NCBI RefSeq assembly: GCF_024519315.1
Contig: NZ_JANIIC010000074.1
Coordinates: forward strand, 1 to 44,540
Reading direction: 5' to 3'
Source of the DNA: Streptomyces malaysiensis subsp. samsunensis
GTDB taxonomy: Bacteria > Actinomycetota > Actinomycetes > Streptomycetales > Streptomycetaceae
Length of the DNA: 44,540 nucleotides
Shown: in pieces, positions 8,550 to 16,514 of the stretch
Layout: every line of letters starts with the position of its first letter
Position numbering within the stretch: position 1 is the stretch's first letter
Translations under genes and position numbers: made by a program
Notes under the pieces: generated by a model
Seen by the model: the letters and a program-made list of their open reading frames with translations, nothing else
What the model was told of the DNA's origin: nothing
Databases searched by the model: none

Positions 8550-9772
8550 CTGAGGTCCTTCACGATTCGGCCGGCCTGGATTACGAGGACGGCGTTGGTG
8601 GGGTCGGAGAACAGTTCTGGGTCTTCGAGCGGGTTGCCGTTCCAAAGAACGAGGTCTGCCTGTGCGCCGGGAGTGATGACACCCACCTGGCCGGACAGAC
8701 CGAGGATCTCGGCGTTGGTCTGGGTCGCGGCCACGAGCGCTTCCATCGGCGTCTCGAGGGCTGCGCGCAGGCTGAGTTCTCTGCCGCGACGGTCCTGGGC
8801 CGGACCGATGAGATCGGAACCCAGCCCGATCCGTACTCCTGCGTGCTTGGCGACAGCGAGCGCCTTCGTCATCTGCTCGCGTGCGCCCTTGGCTCGGTCG
8901 CGGGTCGACTCGGCGAGACCGGCTCCGGCGGTGTCGTGCAGCAGTTGCTCGACGACAGCGAACGTGGGCACGAGGGCAACCTCGCGAGCGGCCATCAGGG
9001 TCGCTGTGGATTCGTCGAGGCTAGTGCCGTGCTCGACACAGCGCACCCCGGCCTCGACCGCATTTCGTATGCCCTCGTTGTTGTGGGCGTGAACTGTCAC
9101 ATAGGTGTTCCGTGCCGCAGCTTCTTGAACTGCAACAGCGATCTCTTCGACGGTGAACTGGGTGTCGGTCAGTCGATCATGTGCGCCCACCACTCCGCCG
9201 GTCACGCAGAGCTTCAGGAAGGAGGCTCCGCGACGGAAGGCTTCGCGGACGTTGTGCCGCAGCTCGTCCGCGTTGCCCGCCATCATGGAGAGGGCGCACA
9301 GGCCCGCGATGTGGTGGCTGCTCCACAGCTCGGTGGGTTCCCATTCGGCTCCGTAGTAGCCGTGCCCGCCGATCTGGCACTGAACAGGTCCGCACGACAG
9401 GACGCGCGGCCCTCTGACCTTGCCCTTCGCGATCGCGGTGACGACACCGCCGTCGATCCCGCCGGTGTCGCGAACGGTGGTGAAGCCGGCGTCGAGCGTC
9501 GCGCCGGCCGTGGCGAAGATGTCCGCCGCGATCTCGGCGGCGCTTATCTGAAACGAGAAGTGCGGCTGGATCGGGCTCGACAGGCCCAGGTGGACGTGAG
9601 CGTCGATCAGGCCGGGCGTCATCGTCAATCCCTCGGCATCGAGACGCTCGCCGTGGGCGCTGGAGGCACCGAGTTGGGTGATGCGGCCGTTCTCGATAGT
9701 GATGTCGAGGTTGCTGGGATCGCGCCCCGATCCGTCGATGACCGCCGCGCCGACTACATGAGCAGGTCCCAT
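8546..9772 (-). CDS. Amidohydrolase, imidazolonepropionase / Xaa-Pro dipeptidase-like
   Basis: 408 aa from the ATG at 9772. A metal-dependent hydrolase of the amidohydrolase superfamily: 'LIDAHVHLGL' gives the first metal-binding HxH, 'FLKLCVTGGV' holds the candidate carbamylated Lys, 'VTVHAHNNEGI' and 'CVEHGTSLDE' supply the further His ligands, and 'RIGLGSDLIGP' the last Asp. A small beta-sandwich is formed by both ends ('ITIENGRITQLG' and 'ADLVLWNGNPLEDP'). The family hydrolyses amide or ester bonds of peptides and related compounds, including some mycotoxins; the exact substrate is unknown. First gene of an operon with the esterase; a TetR gene lies divergent 86 bases upstream. Confidence 0.88.
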   Translation of the reverse strand: MGPAHVVGAAVIDGSGRDPSNLDITIENGRITQLGASSAHGERLDAEGLTMTPGLIDAHVHLGLSSPIQPHFSFQISAAEIAADIFATAGATLDAGFTTVRDTGGIDGGVVTAIAKGKVRGPRVLSCGPVQCQIGGHGYYGAEWEPTELWSSHHIAGLCALSMMAGNADELRHNVREAFRRGASFLKLCVTGGVVGAHDRLTDTQFTVEEIAVAVQEAAARNTYVTVHAHNNEGIRNAVEAGVRCVEHGTSLDESTATLMAAREVALVPTFAVVEQLLHDTAGAGLAESTRDRAKGAREQMTKALAVAKHAGVRIGLGSDLIGPAQDRRGRELSLRAALETPMEALVAATQTNAEILGLSGQVGVITPGAQADLVLWNGNPLEDPELFSDPTNAVLVIQAGRIVKDLR

Positions 9773-9858
9773 AGTCGATCCTCCGCCGTTGCGAGCTGAC
9801 TGCGACCATGTGCGAAGCAACACGGAACCGCCAATCCTTCTTTTCCAATGGATAAACT
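9773..9858. promoter_or_regulatory. Divergent promoter region of amidohydrolase operon and TetR gene
   Basis: 86-base AT-richer spacer. The short dyad TCCA-A-TGGA at 9844-9852 lies just upstream of the TetR start and is the best operator candidate; evidence is positional. Confidence 0.35.
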
Positions 9859-10461
9859 GTGGGAGTGATCCTGTCAACCTCGGAACGCAAGGGCAGCGCG
9901 CGCGAGCGACTCCTGGCACGGCTTCTCGACGCCTTCGGCGAGGCCCTTCCCCCGCCGGAGATGTCGCTCCGTGAGATCGCCGCCCGGATCGAGACCAGCC
10001 ACGCCCTGTTGCGATACCACTTCGGGTCACTCTCGGGCGTCTTGGCCGCCATGCTCAAGGCGCAGCGATCCCGTGACAACGAGGCACTTTTGGAGGCCGC
10101 CCAGCAGGGCACCTTCGACGATTTCGTTGTGGCGATCTGGCGTACTTACACCCGGCCGGAGCAGCTGTCGCGTGCCCGCGGCTTCTTCTACGTCGTCGGA
10201 CTGGCCGCGTACGGCCCCGAGGACTTCCGTGAGTTCGTAGAGTCGATCGGTGACCTGACCGTGATGCTGTCCTCACTCGCGGAACGCGAAGGGCTCGACA
10301 CGAAGGAAGCGCGGGATGTGGCCACCGTCACCATTGCCGCGATTCGCGGCCTCCTCTTGCAGGAAGTCCTGACTCCCGGAACCCGCTCGGAGGACGCGGT
10401 CACCTTGATCCTGCGCATGAGAGAGGGCCGATCCGTTCCACGATCACGCCCGGAGCGTTAA
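9859..10461 (+). CDS. TetR-family transcriptional regulator
   Basis: 200 aa from the GTG at 9859 (a second GTG at 9865 is equally possible). The N-terminal HTH is 'MSLREIAARIETSHALLRYHFGSLSGVLAAML' (about residues 35-65), with an RYHF in place of the usual YYHF. The C-terminal helical domain would bind an unknown ligand. It is divergent from the amidohydrolase-esterase operon and so most likely controls it. Confidence 0.88.
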   Translation: MGVILSTSERKGSARERLLARLLDAFGEALPPPEMSLREIAARIETSHALLRYHFGSLSGVLAAMLKAQRSRDNEALLEAAQQGTFDDFVVAIWRTYTRPEQLSRARGFFYVVGLAAYGPEDFREFVESIGDLTVMLSSLAEREGLDTKEARDVATVTIAAIRGLLLQEVLTPGTRSEDAVTLILRMREGRSVPRSRPER

Positions 10462-10464
10462 CGA

Positions 10465-10806
10465 GTTGGTGTCTGATAGCGGGTGGGGCGTGTTTGGCCT
10501 GGATGTGGCCTGTTTTCAGGTGGTGGTGCGGTCGGAGACGAGGCTGGCGAGTGGCATCCAGCCGCAGCTCGATGCCTTCGGCCCGGGCGTAGGCGAACAC
10601 GTCGGCCAGAGTCCGTAATCGCAGGCCGGGGCCGCCGGGGACCGCGCACCCCCGCTCGGCCAGGAGCGTACGTATCTCTGCGATCGCACGGGTGATGGTG
10701 GAGCGGTCGACGCCGAACAGCAGCCCCAGTACCGAGTGCGGCAGGTCGTGCCGCAGATGGATCAGCGTGGCCACCAGCCGGTCGACGAGGACCAGCTGGT
10801 GGCGGG
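10465..10806 (-). pseudogene. IS5-like transposase fragment
   Basis: Minus-strand reading shows 'LVDRLVATLIHLRHDLPHSVLGLLFGVDRSTITRAI', the N-terminal helix-turn-helix part common in Streptomyces IS5-group (DDE_Tnp_4) transposases, followed by 'LLAERGCAVPGGPGLRLRTLADVFAYARAEGIELRLDAT'. After that the homology fades and the catalytic DDE core is absent. No inverted repeats were identified. It abuts, in opposite orientation, a fragment of an aminotransferase. Confidence 0.6.
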
Positions 10807-10839
10807 CGCCGGCTCCCGCGGCCCGCTTCCTGGCCCCAC

Positions 10840-10995
10840 CTCGTGCAGCATGGCGACGGGGCTTGCCAACGGCACCGGCTTCAACCGGCCCGAACCCGAC
10901 CACATCCGCATCGTCACCCTGCCCAGGGTCGACGGCCTCCGCTACGCCATCGAACGTATCGCAGGGTTCCTCGAGACCAAGCGGCGCAGAACCAG
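10840..10995 (+). pseudogene. PLP-dependent aminotransferase, C-terminal remnant
   Basis: About 50 codons reading 'GLANGTGFNRPEPDHIRIVTLPRV' with the next helix 'LRYAIERIAGFLETKRR'. This is how class I/II aminotransferases end (the FNRP-E-D-HIR-VTLP segment). Everything upstream, including the PLP lysine, is missing; the sequence before it belongs to the IS5-like fragment. A dead remnant cut by recombination. Confidence 0.5.
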
Positions 10996-11366
10996 GCACG
11001 AGCGGCTCCGCCTGGCCCTCTCACCGGAAGGCCCACTCAAGACGTGCCCGCATCGCGAATCAGACATCGCAATATTGGCGAGCAATCTCCTTTCCCCTTG
11101 TGCCTTCTACCCTCCAGTTCCTTCTGAGCGGACTGGCAGTCCCCCAAACGTCGTACCCAAACCGAAGGTCTGATCGATTCTCCGACGGGGCCGAAGGACG
11201 TATACCGGCCTGCACTGGGAGTTCGGACAGCAGCGCAGGCCGATTGCCGGGGACTCGCTCGGCCCATCGCTGAGCAGGGCCGTCCGGGGGCACGTCAGGA
11301 TCGCCATACGAGCCTGCGAGGACTCAACGCCCTGGCCACCCGCCCGGCCGTGGTACGGCAAGTTGT
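10996..11366. other. Gap with no recognised gene
   Basis: About 370 bases between the aminotransferase remnant and the UvrD-like remnant. Open frames here show no family I recognise. A minus-strand frame stays open through it, but this looks like read-through past the helicase remnant. Confidence 0.35.
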
Positions 11367-11369
11367 CGC

Positions 11370-11985
11370 TCAGCGGAGGTGGATGTCGTGGATGGACCAG
11401 CCGCGGGCCGTCATCGCCTCGACGTACCGTTCGGCCCGTGTGCGGTGCGCGGCGAAGGCGAGCAGGTGTGTGGGGCGGGTGGCGCCCACGAAGACGAGCT
11501 GCGCCGCGCGCTGGATCGTGACCAGGGCCTTGGAGGCGTCCTGCTGCCGGCTCAGGAGTCCGAGGACCTCGTGTACGTCGTATTTCTTGCCGCTGCGTTC
11601 CAGGCATTCGAGGATGAGCGTGGCCGCGTGTGTTTCGCCCCTTGGCGCTCTGGATCGATCCCGCAACGGACGGCACTACCCCGTGCTCCTCATCGGATAG
11701 CGGCTCAAGCGCGGGAGTCGGCAGGGACACGTATGGGGCGTGGGCAAGGGGATCTGCGAGGCGTGCGACTCCTTTCAAGGGGCTCTGGGTGAGGTCGGGC
11801 AGCACTCGCAGTAGCCGGTCGGTGAGGGCTGTCCATGTGTCGTTGGTGTCGAGTGGGCTTGTCAGGATGTCGTGCAGGAGCAGGCGTGCCCGGCCTCCGG
11901 TGGTAGCCGGGTCTCGGTCCAGTCGTCTCAGCGGTGGCAAGTTGCCGGAGTTGGCGAGTCGGGCTACGTCACGGATTACGTTCCA
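11370..11985 (-). pseudogene. UvrD-like helicase, C-terminal remnant, frameshifted
   Basis: On the minus strand the segment 'LLHDILTSPLDTNDTWTALTDRLLRVLPD' (about 11890-11800) runs into a frame change near 11665-11690. Beyond it follow 'SIQSAKGETHAATLILECLE' (across the junction) and 'LVFVGATRPTHLLAFAAHRTRAE'. The xxSxKGxTHxATLxLE and LV(F/Y)VxxTRPTHLL pair is the end of superfamily 1 UvrD/Rep-type helicases (motifs V-VI). The ATP-binding N-terminal half is absent; its place is taken by the WYL remnant. Confidence 0.55.
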
Positions 11986-12377
11986 CAGGAGTGTGTCGAG
12001 CCGGCGGGCGATGTGCTTGGGCAGCATCCGCCGGATCTTCGCCGGTGCCGTCTCGCTTGCCGTGTGCTCCGCCGTCGTCAACCCTGCCTGGCGCCAGGCG
12101 GCTGCGCGGTTGGCGACCAGGCTGGGGGCAGCACGGCCAGCGCCTCGTCGTCGCTGAGCATCAGCGGAGGCAAACGGTACCCGGGGGCGAGCCGGTACCC
12201 GCTGTAGCGGCCGCGCACCGATTCCACGGGCACGTCCGGGTCGATGAGCTGGTCCACATAGCGCCGCGCGGTGCGCCCTTCGACGCCGAGCCGGTCGGCG
12301 AGCTCGGTCACCGTTCGGGTGCCGCCCGACTGGATCAGTTCCAAGAGTGTCAGCACGTGGCCGGTGGGTCGGGGCAT
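11986..12377 (-). pseudogene. WYL-type transcriptional regulator, N-terminal remnant, frameshifted
   Basis: Starts at the ATG 12377 with a clear HTH_11 domain: 'VLTLLELIQSGGTRTVTELADRLGVEGRTARRYVDQLI', then 'VRGRYSGYRLAPGYRLPPLMLSDDEALAVL'. The frame shifts around 12125-12130; it continues as 'GLTTAEHTASETAPAKIRRMLPKHIARRLDTLL', normal for this family, and stops being WYL-like near 11985 where helicase sequence begins. The ligand-binding WYL domain is lost. It is divergent from the VOC gene, which it probably once controlled. Confidence 0.65.
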
Positions 12378-12470
12378 GTCCGCAGCCTGACGCGAATACA
12401 GGGCCGATTCTGTCCACTATTTCTCCTAGCCTGCTCAGTGCACGCCTCCAGCACAGCCAAGGAGATTCCC

Positions 12471-12869
12471 ATGGAGTTCGTCTCGATCCGCATTATCACC
12501 AGCGACGTAGCGCGCCTCGTCGAGTTCTACGAGCTGGCCACGGGGGCGCGGGCGACGTGGGCCACCGAGGACTTCGCCGAACTCAGGACCGCGGGCGCCA
12601 CCCTCGCGATCGCCGGCACCCGCACCGTCCCGCTGTTCGCCCCGGGCTCGGCCCGCCCGGCGGACAACCACAGCGTGATCACCGAGTTCCTCGTCGACGA
12701 TGTGGACCGCGTGCACCAGAACCTGACCGGCGTCGTCACCGACTTCGTCACCGAGCCCACCACGATGCCCTGGGGCAACCGGTCGCTGCTGTTCCGCGAC
12801 CCCGACGGCAACCTCGTCAACTTCTTCACCCCCGTCACCCCGGCGGCCATCGAAAAGTTCGCACGCTGA
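12471..12869 (+). CDS. VOC-family (glyoxalase/bleomycin-resistance fold) protein
   Basis: 132 aa from the ATG at 12471, with a good ribosome site (AAGGAG about 9 bases upstream). Two beta-alpha-beta-beta-beta modules: 'VSIRIITSDVARLVEFYELATG' begins the first, 'ITEFLVDDVDRVHQNL' the second, and it closes with 'WGNRSLLFRDPDGNLVNFF', the usual metal-site and C-terminal VOC motif. Such proteins are metal-dependent lyases, dioxygenases or drug-binding proteins; which one is not known. A strong hairpin follows (12890-12919), so it is monocistronic. The divergent WYL regulator is broken. Confidence 0.88.
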   Translation: MEFVSIRIITSDVARLVEFYELATGARATWATEDFAELRTAGATLAIAGTRTVPLFAPGSARPADNHSVITEFLVDDVDRVHQNLTGVVTDFVTEPTTMPWGNRSLLFRDPDGNLVNFFTPVTPAAIEKFAR

Positions 12870-12889
12870 CACCCCGCACAGCAGCTCAC

Positions 12890-12919
12890 CCGGGAGCCCT
12901 GAGATCCCAGGGCTCCCGG
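12890..12919 (+). terminator. Rho-independent-type hairpin after the VOC gene
   Basis: Perfect 12-bp stem CCGGGAGCCCTG / CAGGGCTCCCGG with a 6-base loop, 20 bases after the stop codon. No U-tract, as usual in Streptomyces. Confidence 0.7.
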
Positions 12920-12948
12920 TGAACCCGGCCACCGAGTCCAGGAACGCC

Positions 12949-13425
12949 ACCAGCAGGGAACACCGGAACCACCGCCGACCCCCGAAGGGAGGTCTGCGCT
13001 TGCGTCTGCGGAGCGACGCCGGACATCCGATCGAACACGTCGCTGCGGAAGCCGAGGTCTCCCGCCGCTGTCTGACCAAGTGGTACGCCCGCTGGCGCGC
13101 GCACGGCGAGAACGGACTACTTGGCCACTCCTCCCGCCCCGCCGCCGGCCCCGCCCGCACCCCCGAGGACATCGCCGACCTGGTGGAGGCGCTGCGGCGG
13201 CAGACCACACACGGGCCAGCGCGGCTCGCCGCCGGCCTACAGCGGCTGCACGGCGTCACACTCGCGCCCGCGACCGTCCACCGCATCCTGGTGAGGCGAG
13301 GACTCAACCGGCTCCGGGACCTCGGCCCACCCGGCTGGCGAGCAGCTGCGCGAGGTCATCCGCTTCGAGCACGACCGGGGCGGCGACCTGGTCCACGTCG
13401 GCGTCAAGATGCCGGGCCGGGGGCG
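12949..13425 (+). pseudogene. IS481-family transposase, N-terminal remnant, frameshifted
   Basis: The N-terminal double HTH is well preserved: 'HPIEHVAAEAEVSRRCLTKWYARWRAHGENGLL', 'SSRPAAGPARTPEDIADLVEALRRQTTHGPARLAAGLQRLHG' and 'LAPATVHRILVRRGLNRLRDL'. A single extra base near 13340 shifts the frame; the corrected reading continues as 'GEQLREVIRFEHDRGGDLVHVGVK', where the first catalytic Asp of the DDE core appears as Gly. Homology ends near 13425. No ATG at the expected start and no terminal repeats were found. A dead element. Confidence 0.7.
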
Positions 13426-13462
13426 TTGCTGCCCCGGGCTCCCCGCATGGCTGTCCGAGGCC

Positions 13463-14098
13463 CTACCCGGGCGGTGTTGGTCGTCGGGTCGGTAGCCAGG
13501 TGTCGATGACTGGTGTTAGTTCGTCGGGTCGGGTGAAGATGTGTCCGTTCATACCGGTGGCCTGTGCTGCGCATACGTTCTCTTCGCGGTCGTCGACGAA
13601 GAGGAAGTCGGCGGGTGCGGCCTGCATGGCGACGATGCAGTGGTGGAACGCTGCTGGGTCCGGTTTTGCTGCGTGGATCTTTCCGGAGAAGGCGGCGTGG
13701 TCCAGCTTTCCCAGCCAGGGTTGTGTGGCGAGGAAGGCGTCCGCGTGGTCTGCGGGAATGTTGGACAGCAGGGCGACCTCGGTGACCTCGCGCAGGGACC
13801 GCACGTAGGCGACCATGCGCTTGTCGACGCGTGACCAACTGCGGATGTCGGCGAGCCGCAGTTCCTCGATCGTGTCGGCGTCGGCGGAGCGTGACAGCCA
13901 CCGCAGTACGGCCGTCCAGTACTCGGGCCCGGACCACTGCCCGGCGTCGTAGGGCGGACGGCAGGCCCAGTACGCCTCGGCGAAGGCGTCTGCGGGTGTG
14001 TTGCACCGGGCGGCCATCTGCGCCAGGGCGCCCGGGCGTTGGTGGCGGGCGATGACCCCGAAGAGGTCGAACAGGACGATGCGTCGGTGGGGCGACAT
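13463..14098 (-). CDS. HAD-superfamily hydrolase (YihX / haloacid dehalogenase-like)
   Basis: 211 aa from the ATG at 14098. HAD motifs in order: motif I 'VLFDLFGVIA' with the nucleophile Asp (the +2 position is Phe, as in the D-x-F/Y-G variants, instead of a second Asp); motif II 'ALLSNI'; motif III Lys in 'AAKPDPAAF'; motif IV 'FLFVDDREENV'. A helical cap lies between motifs I and II. A phosphatase or dehalogenase acting on a small metabolite is likely. It starts 35 bases after the LLM oxidoreductase gene, on the same strand, so it is probably co-transcribed with it. Confidence 0.88.
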   Translation of the reverse strand: MSPHRRIVLFDLFGVIARHQRPGALAQMAARCNTPADAFAEAYWACRPPYDAGQWSGPEYWTAVLRWLSRSADADTIEELRLADIRSWSRVDKRMVAYVRSLREVTEVALLSNIPADHADAFLATQPWLGKLDHAAFSGKIHAAKPDPAAFHHCIVAMQAAPADFLFVDDREENVCAAQATGMNGHIFTRPDELTPVIDTWLPTRRPTPPG

Positions 14099-14133
14099 GG
14101 TGGTGGGTTTCTCCGGTTCCCAGTGGTTTCGGT

Positions 14134-15126
14134 TCAGGGGCGGGGGGCCAGGGCGCGGGCGAGCGAGGCGAGGGATGTCAGGGCGTCGGGGCCGGTGGGA
14201 GCGAGGACGACGCTGGTCGCGCCTGCTGCGTGGCGGGCTGTGATCGCTTCGTGTGCCTGGCTGGGGGTGCCGGCGATGCTCAGTTGGCGGACCCAGGCGG
14301 CGGGCATGGTCCGGGCGAATTGCCGGGCGTCGGCGCAGGCGGCGCGGTGTTCGCGCAGCTGCGTGGCGAACGGCAGGGGGTCGATGTGGACGGCCCAGTC
14401 CGGCTCCCCGACGGTACCCAGGCCGTCGCGGACGCGTGCGAGAGCGGCGTCCGCGTCGTCGTCGACGGCGGCGGCGTCGTAGGTGACGACTTCGAGGCCG
14501 CTGGGGTCACGAGCGCTGCCCAGGTGTCGTTGTGAGGCGGCGATGTAGGCGGGGGCCGCGGGCTCGGCCAGGAGGAGCCCGTCGGCCACCTCGCCTGCGG
14601 CTGCCTGTGATTTCGGGCCGCGTACGCCGAGGATGACCGGGGGGACGATGTCGGGGGTCTCGGTGAGGACGACGCCTTCGCAGCGCACGTAGCGGCCGCC
14701 TGCCGGGCCGGGCTCGCCGCGCATGAGCAGGCGCAGCGCGGTCGTGTACTCCTTGATCAGCGTCAGGGGGCTGGCGGGCCAGGCTCCGGCCTGACGCATC
14801 CAGTCGGGCATGCCGTGGCCGATGCCGGTGATCAGCCGGCCGGGGTAGAGCTGGGCGAGGGTGGCCAGTTCCATCGCGGCGAAGCACACGTTGCGGGCGC
14901 CGGCGGGCATGATGCCGATTCCGACGGTGATGCTTGCCGTGCTGGCGAGGACGGGGCCGGCCTGGGCCAGTCCGCCGCGCCAGCCAAGGTCCTCCACCAC
15001 CCACACCTGGTCGAACCCCAGCTCTTCGGCTCGCCGTGCGTAGGGCAGCACATCCGGGACGGGCAGGTCGCGGGGGAGCAGGACACCGACACGGCCGCGG
15101 GCGGGGGTGGCGTCTGTCTCGGGCAT
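14134..15126 (-). CDS. LLM-class (F420-dependent) oxidoreductase
   Basis: 330 aa from the ATG at 15126. Luciferase-like monooxygenase fold: 'RRAEELGFDQVWVVEDL', 'TVGIGIMPAGARNVCFAAMELATLAQLYPGR' and 'GIGHGMPDWMRQAGAW' are the conserved blocks of the F420-dependent N5,N10-methylene-H4MPT-reductase-like group. The cofactor is probably F420 rather than FMN, judging by family resemblance. Substrate unknown. Precedes the HAD gene and follows the MFS gene; a strong hairpin (15196-15234) separates it from the latter, so it has its own promoter or relies on read-through. Confidence 0.85.
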   Translation of the reverse strand: MPETDATPARGRVGVLLPRDLPVPDVLPYARRAEELGFDQVWVVEDLGWRGGLAQAGPVLASTASITVGIGIMPAGARNVCFAAMELATLAQLYPGRLITGIGHGMPDWMRQAGAWPASPLTLIKEYTTALRLLMRGEPGPAGGRYVRCEGVVLTETPDIVPPVILGVRGPKSQAAAGEVADGLLLAEPAAPAYIAASQRHLGSARDPSGLEVVTYDAAAVDDDADAALARVRDGLGTVGEPDWAVHIDPLPFATQLREHRAACADARQFARTMPAAWVRQLSIAGTPSQAHEAITARHAAGATSVVLAPTGPDALTSLASLARALAPRP

Positions 15127-15195
15127 CGACGGCTCCTTCTGGTGGCGGTGGGTTCTCCCCTGCTGGTCCGGCGACCGGCGGGGGGTGTGGAGGGG

Positions 15196-15234
15196 GCCTG
15201 TGCGGCACGGGCGTCAGGGGCGCGCCGCACAGGC
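15196..15234 (-). terminator. Hairpin between MFS pseudogene and LLM gene
   Basis: Perfect 11-bp stem GCCTGTGCGGC / GCCGCACAGGC with a 17-base loop, starting directly after the MFS stop codon on the minus strand. Confidence 0.6.
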
Positions 15235-15236
15235 GG

Positions 15237-16423
15237 TCAGCGGCTGCTGCGTGCCACCTCGCGCGTGCGGCCGGATCCGGTACGCAGGAGTCCGGCGGTC
15301 GCGGCGGCGATGGCGCACAGCAGGGTCAGCAGCAGCAAGGCGTGGTTCAGTGCCACGAGATGGGTCGGCCAGCCGATGACGGCGGGGCCGGAGAACATGC
15401 CGAGGCGGCCGAGCCCGGCGACGCTGGCGCCGGCGGCGGAGGGGCCGGCGCGTCCGGCCGCGCTGAACAGCTGGGAAACGCGGCCGGACAGTCGCGGGCC
15501 GGACAGCGCCCGGCCCGCGAACGCGGCCCATATCCACGGCGAGACGGCCACGATCGTGATCCCGACGGCGGCCGTGGCCGCGCCGTAGGGCAGGACGGCC
15601 ATGGGCCTGGACCGGTCGGAGACGCGGTCGGCGAGCAGCCGTCCGGTGGTCGTCGCCGCCGCGTAGGTGCCGTATCCGACGGCGGCGGTGCTGGCGGGTG
15701 CGCCGAGGATGTCCTTCAGGTGCAGAGCGCTCCAGTCGTTGGCGGCTCCCTCGCTCAGCATGACCATGGCGGCCAGGGCGGCGAGGACCCGGATATGTCC
15801 GGGGGCGCTGCGTCGCTTCCCGGACTGTGCCCCTTCGCCCTCGGCGGTGGTGGTGGCAGGCGTCATCGCGGTCGGCGGCAGGCGGCGTGCCGACACCGGT
15901 GCCGTCACGACGCCCGCCAGTCCCACGGCGCCCATGCCCGTGGCCGGCTCGGGCCGGCGTTCGCGGCGCCCGCTCCGACGAGTGAGGCGATGACACCGCC
16001 GGCGGAGAACATGGCGTGGAAGGCCGACATGACGGGCCGGTTGTATGCCTTCTCCACATGCACGGCGTGGGCGTTCATGCTCACCTCGAGCAGGCCGTTG
16101 CAGAAGCCGGAGGCCGGCAGGGCACCCGCCGGTATCCGCGGGTTCCGGGGCAGGCCGGGCGGCACCACAGCCGTGCTGGACGGCACGCCGGCGACAGGGA
16201 GTACGACGCGCGCCCCGAGAGGGTCGGCCAGACGGCCGGTGACCTGCATACCGGTGAAGGCCCCGAGACCCAGCAGCACCAGCAGGCTCCCCGGCGTCGC
16301 GTGGCTGATGCCCACGCGCTCCTCGACGTCGGGGATGTGCACCACCCAGGTGCCCATCAGGGTGCCGCACAGGACGAAGTAGGCGAAGGTCGCCACACGG
16401 GCGGATCGAAGCGAGCGGTCCAT
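15237..16423 (-). pseudogene. MFS transporter (YbjJ/fucose-permease-like), frameshifted
   Basis: From the ATG at 16423 the N-terminal half reads 'RVATFAYFVLCGTLMGTWVVHIPDVEERVGIS', then 'LLVLLGLGAFTGMQVTGRLADPLGARVVLP' and 'FCNGLLEVSMNAHAVHVEKAYNRPVMSAFHAMFSAGG', which is the YbjJ-type signature. The frame shifts near 15950; the C-terminal half continues in another frame ('AALAAMVMLSEGAANDWSALHLKDILG', 'TTGRLLADRVSDRSRPMAVLPYG') and ends at 15237. About 395 codons when joined, normal length. Divergent from a DeoR regulator, as sugar-type transporters often are. Confidence 0.75.
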
Positions 16424-16435
16424 GCCGACCACCGT

Positions 16436-16491
16436 AACGAACATATTTTGTGTTTGGAAACCCCCGTAAGTGAACGGTTTGCTTGTTCGTT
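16436..16491. promoter_or_regulatory. Inverted repeat between MFS and DeoR genes, putative DeoR operator
   Basis: Perfect 8-bp arms AACGAACA (16436-16443) and TGTTCGTT (16484-16491), 40 bases apart, in the AT-richer spacer between the divergent genes. Widely spaced paired half-sites are usual for DeoR-family repressors, which loop DNA; the assignment is inferred. Confidence 0.45.
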
Positions 16492-16514
16492 TTGGGGTGG
16501 TGTTCAATCGCGGT

